DNA from: Pseudomonas chlororaphis
Lineage (GTDB): Bacteria > Pseudomonadota > Gammaproteobacteria > Pseudomonadales > Pseudomonadaceae
Direction of reading: 5' to 3'
Assembly (NCBI GenBank): GCA_001023535.1
Contig: CP011020.1
Span: 3,113,734 to 3,177,733 of the forward strand
Length of the DNA stretch: 64,000 bases
Of the stretch, positions 1 to 8,713 are shown one piece after another. Position 1 is the stretch's first letter, and each line of letters opens with the position of its first letter. The notes under the pieces were generated by a model. It was given only the letters and a program-made list of their open reading frames with translations. It searched no databases and had not been told where the DNA came from. The translations under genes and the position numbers were made by a program.

Positions 1-1396
1 GATAACCGACTCGGGTCGCATTGCGCCGCTCCCGTTCGATCACCACGTTAGTGATACCCAGGAACGGCGGGCTTTCCGGAAGAAGCAAGTAATCAACATT
101 GAGCAGGTAATGCAGGACCGGCAGTTGGTTGAACGAGCCGCAGGCGCTTGTCAGCCAATGGGCGGAATAAGTCACTGACATATAGATGCGCTTAGCCTCA
201 TACAGCTCGCGACGGGAAGTGATGTCATGCGCCAAGCTATAAAGCGCGCCGCTGGAAAAGGTTTTTTGCAGGGTCAATACCCGACCATAGGCAAAGGACA
301 GTGACAGGGTCGCCAGCAATGGAATGATCAGCAACGCTGATAATCGACGATGAAGTGGCGTCAGCGCGAGGTAAGCCAGATAGAACAGCAGCATCAACCA
401 CACACCGAAGCCCATCAGTGTGCGGGCCCCCTCATTGAAGTCACGAAACAACAGCGTGATGCCGGGTACCAACAGCGCCAGTATCAAAGATGTCAGTAGC
501 CAGAGCAGGCCCAGGAGCCACGTTTTCCAACCAGGCTCCTCACCTCCCTCAAGCCGGCGGCCCACCCCCAAGGCCCCCATCAGCGCAATCAGCACCAGCA
601 CGGCCAATATCCAGGCGTAGCCACCGTGGAACAACAGGGCAACCTTCTGTAGCACCGTGGCGAGATTGATGCCCAACTGCATCAATGGATCAGCGTTCCA
701 GTTCAGCAGCGCGGTTCGCTCCGTTCCCATCAGCCAGACGGCCATGGCGAAGTACACCAGGAGGGCCAGGCCAAGCTGGGCGAACCTGTCTCCCAGCAGG
801 TCCAAGCACTGCCGCCACGACCACCGGTTGCAGACTGTTCGGCACAGATCCAGGCAGACCAACCCCAGAAATACGTTGAGGCTGATCTGGTAGAGCCCGA
901 ACGCCAGCACCAACCAGGCCGCCGGCTCCCACAGTCGTCGCAGGCGCGATGTCCCCCGACAGGTGACGGCGTAGATAACCGCGACCAGGCTCAGGGCCAT
1001 GCTCGGGCCGTCGTATTGATACGACAGGTTCTGCAACAGGAAAGGGTTGTACCAGAGGGGCAACGGTACCAGGCAACAGGCGAGTGTCGGCTCAGGGAAA
1101 TAATGGAAGGTCAGCCGGGCCAGCGCCAGGGCCACTGCCAAGATCGCAAGCAGCAGGGGCAGCGGAAAAATATCCGGCGCGGCGCCGGAAAAGGACAGCA
1201 CCTGATACAGCAGGTCAGTGAACCAGCGCCCCTCGCCGGCCCAGGCGTTGCCCGCCTCCAGCGTTCGCCAGCTATCGTCGATGTAGCGAAAATCAGCGAG
1301 GATCAGTGGCAAGGCATACAGGAGGGTCGCCAAGAGGAAAAAACACGCCACTTGGCGGCGGTCGAGCGCGCGATCGAAAACCAGCGATACATTCAT
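1..1396 (-). CDS. GtrII-family O-antigen glucosyltransferase, C-terminus beyond window edge
   Basis: An open frame runs without a stop from an ATG at 1396 to the left edge (465 residues seen). It is a polytopic membrane protein with many hydrophobic segments. An early YIDD acidic motif (residues 38-41) follows the first membrane segment, and a loop ending in DIFPLPLLLAIL lies near residues 75-90. This matches what I recall of GtrII-type inner-membrane glucosyltransferases, which transfer glucose from an undecaprenyl-phosphate carrier to O-antigen repeat units. The gtrA/gtrB partners, if present, lie outside the window. Family identity rests on pattern recall; the general call of a multi-span membrane protein is secure. 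Confidence 0.7.
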   Translation of the reverse strand, partial: MNVSLVFDRALDRRQVACFFLLATLLYALPLILADFRYIDDSWRTLEAGNAWAGEGRWFTDLLYQVLSFSGAAPDIFPLPLLLAILAVALALARLTFHYFPEPTLACCLVPLPLWYNPFLLQNLSYQYDGPSMALSLVAVIYAVTCRGTSRLRRLWEPAAWLVLAFGLYQISLNVFLGLVCLDLCRTVCNRWSWRQCLDLLGDRFAQLGLALLVYFAMAVWLMGTERTALLNWNADPLMQLGINLATVLQKVALLFHGGYAWILAVLVLIALMGALGVGRRLEGGEEPGWKTWLLGLLWLLTSLILALLVPGITLLFRDFNEGARTLMGFGVWLMLLFYLAYLALTPLHRRLSALLIIPLLATLSLSFAYGRVLTLQKTFSSGALYSLAHDITSRRELYEAKRIYMSVTYSAHWLTSACGSFNQLPVLHYLLNVDYLLLPESPPFLGITNVVIERERRNATRVGY

Positions 1397-1460
1397 ATGC
1401 AACGCCCTCGGGACTTGCCCCTTGGACAGCATTCAAAGAGACGTAATCGACATGGCCCCC

Positions 1461-1487
1461 AAAAAGCCCCGATCATTCGACCGGGGC
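1461..1487 (-). terminator. Intrinsic terminator of the amino acid permease
   Basis: On the minus strand, stem GCCCCG (1482-1487 with 1466-1471) is followed by a T run at 1465-1461. It sits 24 bases past the permease stop and before the glucosyltransferase start. Confidence 0.75.
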
Positions 1488-1510
1488 ATTTCTACTGCAT
1501 GGTTGGCAAC

Positions 1511-2932
1511 TTACGAAACGGCATCCATCGAACCCCGGGCTTGCCCGGTCGGCTGCAACTTGAAGGTATAGAACAACACCGTCAGCAACACCAGAAACGC
1601 CGGCCCCACGTACAACGCCACTCGCGTATCCGGGAAGTAGGCCATCAGCCCCACCACCAGCACCAGGAATGCCAGCGCCAGGTACGAGCTGACCGGGTAC
1701 AGCCACATGCGGTACTTCAGGGCCGCACGCTCCGAAGCACTCAAGCTTTTGCGGAATTTGAGCTGGGCCAGCAGGATCATCACCCAGGTCCAGATCGCGC
1801 CGAAGGTGGCGATGGAGGTCACCCAGACGAAGACTTTTTCCGGCACCAGGTAATTGAGCAGCACACCCAGCAGCAATGCGGCGATGGACAGCAGCAATGC
1901 ACGGCGCGGCACGCCGTTGGTGGACGTCTTGGCGAAGCCAGCCGGGGCCTGGCCATTCTGCGCCAGGCTGTAGAGCATCCGCCCGGTGCTGAAGATGCCG
2001 CCGTTGCAGGACGACAGCGCCGCGGTGATCACCACAAAGTTGATGATCCCGGCGGCGGTCTTGATGCCCAGGCGCTCGAAGGTCATCACGAATGGGCTAC
2101 CCTGGGTGCCGATCTCGTTCCAGGGGTAGATCGACAGGATCACGAACAAGGCGCCGACGTAAAACAGCAGGATCCGCCAGAACACCGAGCCGATGGCGTT
2201 GGGGATGGTTTTCTGCGGGTTCCTCGCCTCACCGGCGGTCAGGCCGATCATCTCCACGCCCAGGTACGCGAACATCACCATCTGCAGGGACATCAACACG
2301 CCCGTCACGCCGTTGGGCATGAAGCCGCCGTGGGCCCAGAGGTTGGAAATACCCAGCGCCACGCCGTCGTTGCCGAACCCGAAGGCGATGATGCCGACGC
2401 CGCCGATGACCATGGCAATGATGGTCACGATCTTGATCAGGGCGAACCAGAACTCGAACTCACCGAAGGCCTTGACCGCGATCAGGTTGATCGAGCCCAT
2501 GCTGACCAGCGCCGCCAGGGCCCAGATCCAGCGCGGCACATCGGGGAACCAGATGCCCATGTACACCGCGACGGCGGTGATCTCCGCCACGCAGGTCACC
2601 AGCCACAGGAACCAGTAGTTCCAGCCGGTGAGAAAGCCTGCCAAAGGGCCGAGGTAATCCTGGGCATAACGGCTGAACGAACCGGCCACCGGGTTATGCA
2701 CGGCCATCTCGCCGAGGGCACGCATGATCACCAGGATCGCCAGGCCGCCGATGATGTAGGAGAGCATGATCGCCGGGCCGGCCATTTCAATGGCCTTGGC
2801 CGAACCGAGGAACAACCCGACACCGATGCATGCGCCAAGCGCCATCAGGCGGATATGCCGCTCGCCGAGCTCACGTTTGAGCGGACCACCCTGAGCGGTC
2901 TCGCCATGGGGCAGATGATTGCCGACTGGCAT
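1511..2932 (-). CDS. APC-family amino acid permease, ProY/HutT-like
   Basis: A 473-residue inner-membrane proton-coupled amino acid transporter of the APC/AAT group. About twelve hydrophobic spans are visible. The N-terminal signature RHIRLMALGACIGVGLFLGS and the MRALGEMAVHNPVAGSFSRYA segment are typical of the ProY, HutT and GabP group; the whole chain reads closest to enteric ProY. Proline or histidine is the likely substrate, but context does not decide. The open frame begins nine bases further upstream at a TTG. I chose the ATG at 2932 because GAGG lies nine bases before it. It stands alone, with its own terminator downstream. Confidence 0.85.
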   Translation of the reverse strand: MPVGNHLPHGETAQGGPLKRELGERHIRLMALGACIGVGLFLGSAKAIEMAGPAIMLSYIIGGLAILVIMRALGEMAVHNPVAGSFSRYAQDYLGPLAGFLTGWNYWFLWLVTCVAEITAVAVYMGIWFPDVPRWIWALAALVSMGSINLIAVKAFGEFEFWFALIKIVTIIAMVIGGVGIIAFGFGNDGVALGISNLWAHGGFMPNGVTGVLMSLQMVMFAYLGVEMIGLTAGEARNPQKTIPNAIGSVFWRILLFYVGALFVILSIYPWNEIGTQGSPFVMTFERLGIKTAAGIINFVVITAALSSCNGGIFSTGRMLYSLAQNGQAPAGFAKTSTNGVPRRALLLSIAALLLGVLLNYLVPEKVFVWVTSIATFGAIWTWVMILLAQLKFRKSLSASERAALKYRMWLYPVSSYLALAFLVLVVGLMAYFPDTRVALYVGPAFLVLLTVLFYTFKLQPTGQARGSMDAVS

Positions 2933-2941
2933 AGGGAACAA

Positions 2942-3282
2942 CCTCGTCTTGTTATTGGATTAACCACCGAGTCTCCAAGGCGCGGGCCGATAAGCCTGCC
3001 ACCTTGCCGAAACCGGGCCTGTCTTGTGGACAGGCCGTCCTGTGGAACGACAGCCTCAGGATCAGCGGGCCATGCAGTATAAAAAGCCTGCGATAGAGAT
3101 TTTCACTGTAAAACCTGGGTTATTCAGGGGAAAGCCTCAACAAAATCGGTTCTTTTGGAGAGGCATTGACTGAGATTACCGCAAATGACCACAGCGACAG
3201 CGAGTATCGCGCAGTGATGGTGCCGCGTCATGCCTAAGCAACAGGGCGATGGCTCTAAAACAAGGCTTACAAACACACCCCC
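2942..3282. other. Intergenic leader of permease; no gene seen
   Basis: Upstream of the permease there is an 8-bp perfect stem (3016-3023 with 3029-3036, 5-nt loop). No convincing reading frame with a ribosome binding site was found; short frames here are likely chance. Confidence 0.4.
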
Positions 3283-3411
3283 TGTGGCGAGGGAGCTTGC
3301 TCCCGCTCGGCTGCGAAGCAGACGCAACGATGGTCGGCCTGGACATTCCCCAACAGGCAAACAAAGCGAGGGCGGCTTCGCCACCCAGCGGGAGCAAGCT
3401 CCCTCGCCACA
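3283..3411. repeat. REPIN A (REP doublet), left flank of RAYT
   Basis: A 129-bp element whose ends, TGTGGCGAGGGAGCTTGC and its inverted copy, are REP palindromes in opposite orientation. It differs from the copy at 4006-4134 at only about six positions, including the internal part. It is a non-autonomous element presumably mobilised by the adjacent RAYT. Confidence 0.9.
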
Positions 3412-3442
3412 AGAGCATTTCAGTCCCCAGAAACAGCACTGA

Positions 3443-3904
3443 TCAGAGCCAGGCCGCGTCCCACAGCGGGTAATCGCCGATACGCTCCACCAACCTGGCA
3501 CGAAGAGGATTGCCGATGATGTAGCGAGCAAACGGCAGCAGGTCCTGGCTGTCACGGAGCGCCCGGTCGTGAAAGCCGCTTTGCCAGAACGCACCGCTTC
3601 TATTCATCGCTCGGTTGACGGCAAGGGTGCTACGGGATTTAACCGCTTGCATCACTTGAGCGAGCGGGACTTCCTCCAACTGCACCAACCAATGCAGATG
3701 ATCAGGCATCACGACCCAGGCGAGCGAGGTAACCTGGCCTCGCTCATGAGCGTGACGCATTTCTGCAACCAGTAAGCGACCCAGTTCCCAGTTTCGGAAA
3801 ACAGGCGCGCGTTCGTGAACGACCGTCGTGATGAGGTAACCGCGTCCACGCTCCGAGCAGCGGCCATGACGTAGTCGATGAGAGTTCGGACGTAGAGGAC
3901 GCAT
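3443..3904 (-). CDS. REP-associated tyrosine transposase (RAYT)
   Basis: A 153-residue Y1 HUH-superfamily transposase related to the IS200/IS605 TnpA enzymes. The HUH metal site is HLH at residues 69-71 (MPDHLHWL). The candidate nucleophile is Tyr128 in ARYIIGNPLRARLV, the usual place for RAYTs. Known RAYTs are single-copy, vertically inherited proteins that nick and process REP hairpins. Here the gene lies between two near-identical REPINs of the GTGGCGAGGGAG class (31 bases from the downstream copy and 101 from the other), which strongly suggests these are its cognate elements. Length and motifs are complete, so it looks intact. Confidence 0.92.
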   Translation of the reverse strand: MRPLRPNSHRLRHGRCSERGRGYLITTVVHERAPVFRNWELGRLLVAEMRHAHERGQVTSLAWVVMPDHLHWLVQLEEVPLAQVMQAVKSRSTLAVNRAMNRSGAFWQSGFHDRALRDSQDLLPFARYIIGNPLRARLVERIGDYPLWDAAWL

Positions 3905-4005
3905 TCCTTCGCTTCCGGTGATTTAGGTACTGATCACGGTAGCTTTACCCACGACAATTCGGCGCGCTGATAACTGAGCGAAATGTCCGAAAACAATGTA
4001 GTACC
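3905..4005. other. RAYT upstream region
   Basis: About 100 bases between the RAYT start and REPIN B. It presumably carries the RAYT promoter; no clear -35/-10 pair is claimed. Confidence 0.4.
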
Positions 4006-4134
4006 TGTGGCGAGGGAGCTTGCTCCCGCTCGGCTGCGCAGCAGACGCAACGTTTGTCGGTCCGGACATTCCCCAACTGGCAAACAAAGCGAGGGCGGCT
4101 TCGCCACCCAGCGGGAGCAAGCTCCCTCGCCACA
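4006..4134. repeat. REPIN B (REP doublet), right flank of RAYT
   Basis: A 129-bp near-copy of REPIN A in the same orientation, with the same internal spacer containing CATTCCCCAAC-GGCAAACAAAGC. The two copies form direct repeats around the transposase gene. Confidence 0.9.
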
Positions 4135-4265
4135 AAAGCTCGTCGCTCAAAACACACGATTGGCCCTTTGGCGATGCATACCCGGCAATTTCCCCTCCCC
4201 CCACGCCAACCACCGTCTAAGCTTCAAGCAAGTCCGATCAATCTGCTTAATTGGATCAGTCGACT

Positions 4266-7200
4266 ATGGGCGCTTTATGGCATACCGATTCGAACAAACC
4301 TGTGGTCCCGACTGAACGTATGGAAGACGCGCCCTCACCCCAAAAAAAGCCCCGTGTACGGCATGGCTGGCGGGCGTTCTGGTTGTTGTTGCTGATCATC
4401 GTGGTGGTGGTCGGGTTGGCGGTGGCCAAGGAAATGCGCACCTCGCGGTTTCAGGCCCGGGAAATCAGCAAGTACGCCGACTCCCTTTCCTATTCAGTTC
4501 AACCTGGCCCCAGCGATGCCATCGTCTACCCCGGCGCGGGCCCGTTCGACCGACGCCTGGGCTACAGCTCGTTGGGCGAGTTCCTGCCGCGGTTGCTCAA
4601 GCGCGACTACGTGATCCAGGCCCAGGCGCGCTTTTCACCGGCCCTGATGGACTACGTCGAAAAAGGCCTGTTCGTGCCCTATACGGAGAAGATCCAGGCC
4701 GGGCTGACCATCACCGATTGCCGCGCCGCGCCGGTGTACCAGTTCAAGTACCCGCAGCAGTTGTACGGCAGTTTCGACGCGATTCCGCCGGTGGTGGTGC
4801 AAAGCCTGCTGTTCATCGAGAACCGCTTCCTGCTCGACCCGCAGCAGCCCTTGGCGAACCCGGCGGTGGACTGGCCGCGCTTCGCCATGGCGGCGTGGTC
4901 GCAGGTGGCCAAGCTGCTGAGCTTGCCGGGGCAGTCCGCCGGGGGCAGCACGCTGGCGACGCAGTTGGAAAAATACCGCCACTCCCCTGAAGGCTTGACC
5001 GTGTCGGGCGCGGAGAAGATCCGCCAGATGATCTCCGCCAGCGTGCGCGCCTACCAGGGCGGCCCGCAAACCCTCGAGGCGCGGCAGCGGGTGATCCGTG
5101 ACTACCTCAACAGCGTGCCGCTCTCGGCCGTCCCGGGGCACGGTGAAGTGCATGGCATGGCCGAAGGTTTGCGGGTCTGGTACGGCGCCGATTTCAACCG
5201 GGCCAACGAACGTCTGTTCAGCACCGCCACCGACCCACAGACCCTGGCCGAAAAAGGCCTGGCGCTGCGGGAAATGCTGTCGTTGATGATCGCCCAGCGC
5301 CGCCCTTCCCATTACCTGACCAAGGGTCACGACGAACTGGCGCGCCTGACCGACAGCCACATCCGCCTGCTGGCCCAGAACGGCGTGATCGACGCAGACC
5401 TGTCCGCTGCCGCCCTGGCGAGCAAGGTCAGCTATCGCGACTGGGTGCAACAACCGACGATCCAGCCCAACGAGACCAACAAAGGCATCAGCGCCGCCCG
5501 CAGTCGCCTCGCCACGCTGCTCGACCGCCCGCTCTATGACCTCGATCGCCTGGACCTGTCGGCCACCAGCACTTTGCAAAGCGACTTGCAGGCCCAGGCC
5601 ACCCAGTACCTCAAGCGCCTGGCCGACCCGGCGTTCGCGGCCGAGATCGGCCTCATGGGCGAGCGCCTGCTGACCCCCACCAGCACCACCCAGGTGCGCT
5701 ACAGCTTCACCCTGCTGGAATTGACCCCGGACGGCTCGCGGGTGCGGGTGCAGACCGATAGCACCGACCAGCCCTTCGACATCAATGAAGGCAGCAAGCT
5801 GGAGCTGGGTTCCACCGCCAAATTGCGGGTGCTCACCACCTACCTGCAGATCATCGCCGAGCTGCACGATCGCTACGCCCAGAAGACCCCGGCGGAGCTG
5901 AGAAAAACCGACATCGCCGAGCAGGACCGCCTGTCCCGCTGGGCCGTCGACTACCTGAGCCAGAACAGCGACCGCAGCCTGCCGAAAATGCTCGAAGCGG
6001 CCCTGGACCGTACCTATTCGGCCAGCCCCGGCGAGGCGTTCTTCACCGGTGGCGGGCTGCACACCTTCCATAACTTTCGCAACGAGGACAACGGCCGCAA
6101 CCCCACCCTGCGCGACGCCCTGCGCGAATCGATCAACCTGCCGTTCATCCGCCTGATGCGCGACCTGGTGCGCTATGCCACCTACGCCGGCCCCAGCAAC
6201 AGCGCCGAGTTGCTCAAGGACGACAGCGACCCGCGCCGTCAGGAATACCTGGCCCAGTTCGCCGATCGCGAAGGCACCTCGTTCCTGCTCAGGTTCTGGA
6301 AGAAGTACCAGAAGAAAGACACCGGTGAACGCCTGGAAACCTTCCTCGACAGCATGCACCCCACGGCGATCCGCCTGGCCGCCGTGCACCGCTATTTCTT
6401 TCCCGGTGACAGCCAGGAGAGTTTCAACCTGTTCGTGCGCTCGCACCTCAAGTCGGTCAAGAGCAGCGAGAAACTCACCGACGAGCGCCTGGAGCGGCTC
6501 TACCAGAGCTATGGCCCCGGCGCCTATGACCTGCCGGACCAGGGCTTCATCGCCAAGGTCCACCCTCTGGATTTGTGGTTGATGGGGTACCTGTTGAACA
6601 ACCCCGACGCCAAGTTCAGCCAGATCGTCAAGGCCAGCGAATTCGAGCGCCAGGAGGTCTACAGCTGGTTGTTCAAGAGCCGGCACAAGAGCGCTCGCGA
6701 CAGTCGCATTCGCACCATGCTCGAGATCGAAGCCTTCCTGGATATCCACCAGCGCTGGCAGAAAGTCGGCTATCCGTTCGACCACCTGGTGCCGTCACTG
6801 GCGACTGCCATCGGCAGCTCCGGCGACCGCCCGGCGGCCTTGGCCGAACTGGTGGGCACCATCCTCAACGACGGCATCCGCCAACCGGCGCTGCGGGTCG
6901 ACAGCCTGGATTTCGCGGTGGGCACGCCGTACGAAACCCGGCTGGTCAGCGACCCAGACAACGGCAAGCGGGTGATGCCAGTGGACGTGGCCCGGGCCCT
7001 GCGCGGGGCATTGTCCCAGGTGGTGGATGCCGGCACCGCGAAACGGGTGGCCGGCAGTTTCAAGCTGGACGACGGCACGCCACTGGCCATGGGCGGCAAG
7101 ACCGGCACCGGCGACAACCGCATCGAAGCCATCGGCGCCGGTGGGCGCATCCTCAGCTCCAAGTCGATCAATCGCACGGCCACCTTCGTCTTCTACATCG

Positions 7201-7373
7201 GCGACAGCCATTTCGGCACCCTCACCGCCTATGTCCCGGGGGCGTCGGCGCAGAACTTCAGGTTCACCTCGGCCTTGCCGGTACAGGTGCTCAAGGGCAT
7301 GGCCCCATTCCTCTCGCCCTACTTGCAGCCGGGCAGTCATACCCAGTGCAAGCCGTTGGTGGCGCGCCAGTGA
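4266..7373 (+). CDS. Class A penicillin-binding protein (GT51 transglycosylase plus transpeptidase), divergent
   Basis: A 1035-residue bifunctional peptidoglycan synthase anchored by one N-terminal membrane helix (about residues 37-54). The glycosyltransferase domain has FIENRF (about 183-188, where EDRxF is usual) and GGSTLATQLEK (about 226-236). The transpeptidase domain has the serine-containing GSTAK (Ser516, Lys519), SIN (622-624) and KTG (945-947). The distance between SxN and KTG, about 320 residues, is far longer than in enteric PBP1b, so an extra helical segment of roughly 200 residues is inserted. An in-frame ATG also exists at 4251 and another at 4320. None has a strong ribosome binding site; 4266 was chosen from recalled Pseudomonas homologues. 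It converges on the fimbrial operon. Confidence 0.8.
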   Translation: MGALWHTDSNKPVVPTERMEDAPSPQKKPRVRHGWRAFWLLLLIIVVVVGLAVAKEMRTSRFQAREISKYADSLSYSVQPGPSDAIVYPGAGPFDRRLGYSSLGEFLPRLLKRDYVIQAQARFSPALMDYVEKGLFVPYTEKIQAGLTITDCRAAPVYQFKYPQQLYGSFDAIPPVVVQSLLFIENRFLLDPQQPLANPAVDWPRFAMAAWSQVAKLLSLPGQSAGGSTLATQLEKYRHSPEGLTVSGAEKIRQMISASVRAYQGGPQTLEARQRVIRDYLNSVPLSAVPGHGEVHGMAEGLRVWYGADFNRANERLFSTATDPQTLAEKGLALREMLSLMIAQRRPSHYLTKGHDELARLTDSHIRLLAQNGVIDADLSAAALASKVSYRDWVQQPTIQPNETNKGISAARSRLATLLDRPLYDLDRLDLSATSTLQSDLQAQATQYLKRLADPAFAAEIGLMGERLLTPTSTTQVRYSFTLLELTPDGSRVRVQTDSTDQPFDINEGSKLELGSTAKLRVLTTYLQIIAELHDRYAQKTPAELRKTDIAEQDRLSRWAVDYLSQNSDRSLPKMLEAALDRTYSASPGEAFFTGGGLHTFHNFRNEDNGRNPTLRDALRESINLPFIRLMRDLVRYATYAGPSNSAELLKDDSDPRRQEYLAQFADREGTSFLLRFWKKYQKKDTGERLETFLDSMHPTAIRLAAVHRYFFPGDSQESFNLFVRSHLKSVKSSEKLTDERLERLYQSYGPGAYDLPDQGFIAKVHPLDLWLMGYLLNNPDAKFSQIVKASEFERQEVYSWLFKSRHKSARDSRIRTMLEIEAFLDIHQRWQKVGYPFDHLVPSLATAIGSSGDRPAALAELVGTILNDGIRQPALRVDSLDFAVGTPYETRLVSDPDNGKRVMPVDVARALRGALSQVVDAGTAKRVAGSFKLDDGTPLAMGGKTGTGDNRIEAIGAGGRILSSKSINRTATFVFYIGDSHFGTLTAYVPGASAQNFRFTSALPVQVLKGMAPFLSPYLQPGSHTQCKPLVARQ

Positions 7374-7385
7374 CGGGCGCGCGGA

Positions 7386-7880
7386 TTACGGGTTCACCCG
7401 CGGCACGGCGTCGAAGATGACCGTGAAATCGGCATTGAACACACCTGTCTGTCCGGGCAGAGGCAAGGCCGAAGCCCTGATGACCATGTCGGCCTGGGTA
7501 CCTGGCGTCGACGTGGGGTCGTCCACCACCTCCTGGGGCGAAGCGGTCAGGGTGACGTTGTTGAACCGCACCAGCAGCGGAATATCGCTGCTGCCGTTGG
7601 TCAACGCAGGCTGGCCAGCCGGCAGGTACGCATGCACCGACCCGTCGGTGTTCTTCACATCAAAGGTCTGGCGTATCGTACTGAACTGACTCGTCACCGG
7701 GTCGTAATGCATGACCTCATCCTTGCCGAACTCAGGATCCCGGGGCTGCACATGGAACTGCTGGGTGGGAATGTTTGCCGTGATGTGAATCGGCGAACGG
7801 GCATCATCGGCCGCGTGCAGCGGCGAAACGCTCGAGGCAACAAGGCCCAGAGCCATTGCAAAGACCTTTTTATCGAACAT
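7386..7880 (-). CDS. CS1/CFA-I-type fimbrial pilin (third major-type subunit)
   Basis: A 164-residue secreted pilin of the class 5 (alternate chaperone-usher) family. A signal peptide ends near residue 23 (SPLHA-ADD). The mature start contains SPIHITANIPTQQFHVQPRD, which would supply the N-terminal donor strand, and the chain ends in DFTVIFDAVPRVNP. It is the last gene of the operon and is 36 bases behind the very similar pilin at 7917-8411. AGGTA lies upstream of the ATG. The shared HITANIPTQQFHVQPRD block with the pilins at 7917 and 15325 shows recent paralogy. An alternative role as a phase- or condition-specific shaft subunit cannot be judged. Confidence 0.9.
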   Translation of the reverse strand: MFDKKVFAMALGLVASSVSPLHAADDARSPIHITANIPTQQFHVQPRDPEFGKDEVMHYDPVTSQFSTIRQTFDVKNTDGSVHAYLPAGQPALTNGSSDIPLLVRFNNVTLTASPQEVVDDPTSTPGTQADMVIRASALPLPGQTGVFNADFTVIFDAVPRVNP

Positions 7881-7916
7881 GGCAAATACCTTTTAGCCGT
7901 AGAGAAACTGGGTGGG

Positions 7917-8411
7917 TCAAGCGGAGATCCGCGGCACGGCGTCGTAGATCACCGTGAAGTCGCCGGTGTAGAAGCCCGGCCTGCGCTGGGCCGGCATCGC
8001 ATCGGCAGAGATGGTCATCTCGACCTGGGTGCCGGGCGTGGAGGACGCATCGTCCACCACTTCCCGCGGCAAGCCGTCCAGACGGACTTCGTTGAACCGG
8101 ACCCTCAACGGGATCCTGGTATTGCCGTTGGACAGGAACGCCGCGCCGCCCTCGATGTAGGCGTGGATCGAACCCTCGGTGTTCTTCACATCGAAGATCT
8201 GGCGCAAGATGCCCAGGTCGTCGTTCAAGGGGTTGTAATGCATGACCTCGTGCTTGCCGAACTCCGGGTCCCGTGGCTGGACATGGAATTGCTGGGTGGG
8301 AATGTTCGTCTTGATATGAATGGCTGAACGCGCATCATCGGCCCCGAGTGCCAGCGACGGACTCATGGTCGCGGCGCCCAGGGCCATGACGGATATACAT
8401 TTCTTCAACAT
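7917..8411 (-). CDS. CS1/CFA-I-type fimbrial pilin (second major-type subunit)
   Basis: A 164-residue pilin with a signal peptide ending near residue 24 (LALG-ADD), then SAIHIKTNIPTQQFHVQPRD and the C-terminal DFTVIYDAVPRISA. It belongs to the same alternate chaperone-usher pilin family as the genes at 7386 and 15325, with most differences in surface loops. A good AGGTAGC site precedes the ATG at 8411. It is separated from the rest of the operon upstream by a 302-base gap holding a REPIN, so it may be expressed at a different level or from its own promoter. Confidence 0.9.
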   Translation of the reverse strand: MLKKCISVMALGAATMSPSLALGADDARSAIHIKTNIPTQQFHVQPRDPEFGKHEVMHYNPLNDDLGILRQIFDVKNTEGSIHAYIEGGAAFLSNGNTRIPLRVRFNEVRLDGLPREVVDDASSTPGTQVEMTISADAMPAQRRPGFYTGDFTVIYDAVPRISA

Positions 8412-8520
8412 GCTTGCTACCTTTTTTCATCGTTGTTTTTAAAGAAGCATCCATGCCATCACTGCCAACCGTGGCAACGGGGCGGTGTCGAGTGCCCTTT
8501 TTCGTGATGCCCTCGCATTC

Positions 8521-8642
8521 GTGGCGAGGGAGCTTGCTCCCGCTGGGGGGCGCAGCCGCCCTCGCTCTTCTCCTGAAACACCGCGTTCTTCGGATACGTT
8601 GCGTCTGCTGTGCAGCCGAGCGGGAGCAAGCTCCCTTGCCAC
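8521..8642. repeat. REPIN C inside the fimbrial operon
   Basis: A 122-bp REP doublet of the GTGGCGAGGGAGC class with its inner sequence reversed relative to REPINs A and B. It occupies the gap between the minor pilin and the second pilin, and the rest of this 302-base gap holds no gene. Confidence 0.88.
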
Positions 8643-8713
8643 AGGCGATCGGTGCTGCTTCAAATGATCTGCATCACAGGGTTTTGTGTTGTTTCGATGA
8701 TCTTTATCCAGTG

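Noticed and set aside
3016..3036. An 8-bp hairpin in the permease leader as a riboswitch or attenuator
   Set aside because: It is a lone stem with no T run, no leader peptide and no recognisable aptamer; it is too weak to support a call.
1016..3082. A 688-codon plus-strand open frame over two genes
   Set aside because: It covers the antisense of a permease and of a multi-span membrane protein; it is rich in His, Gln and Arg, a common shadow signature.
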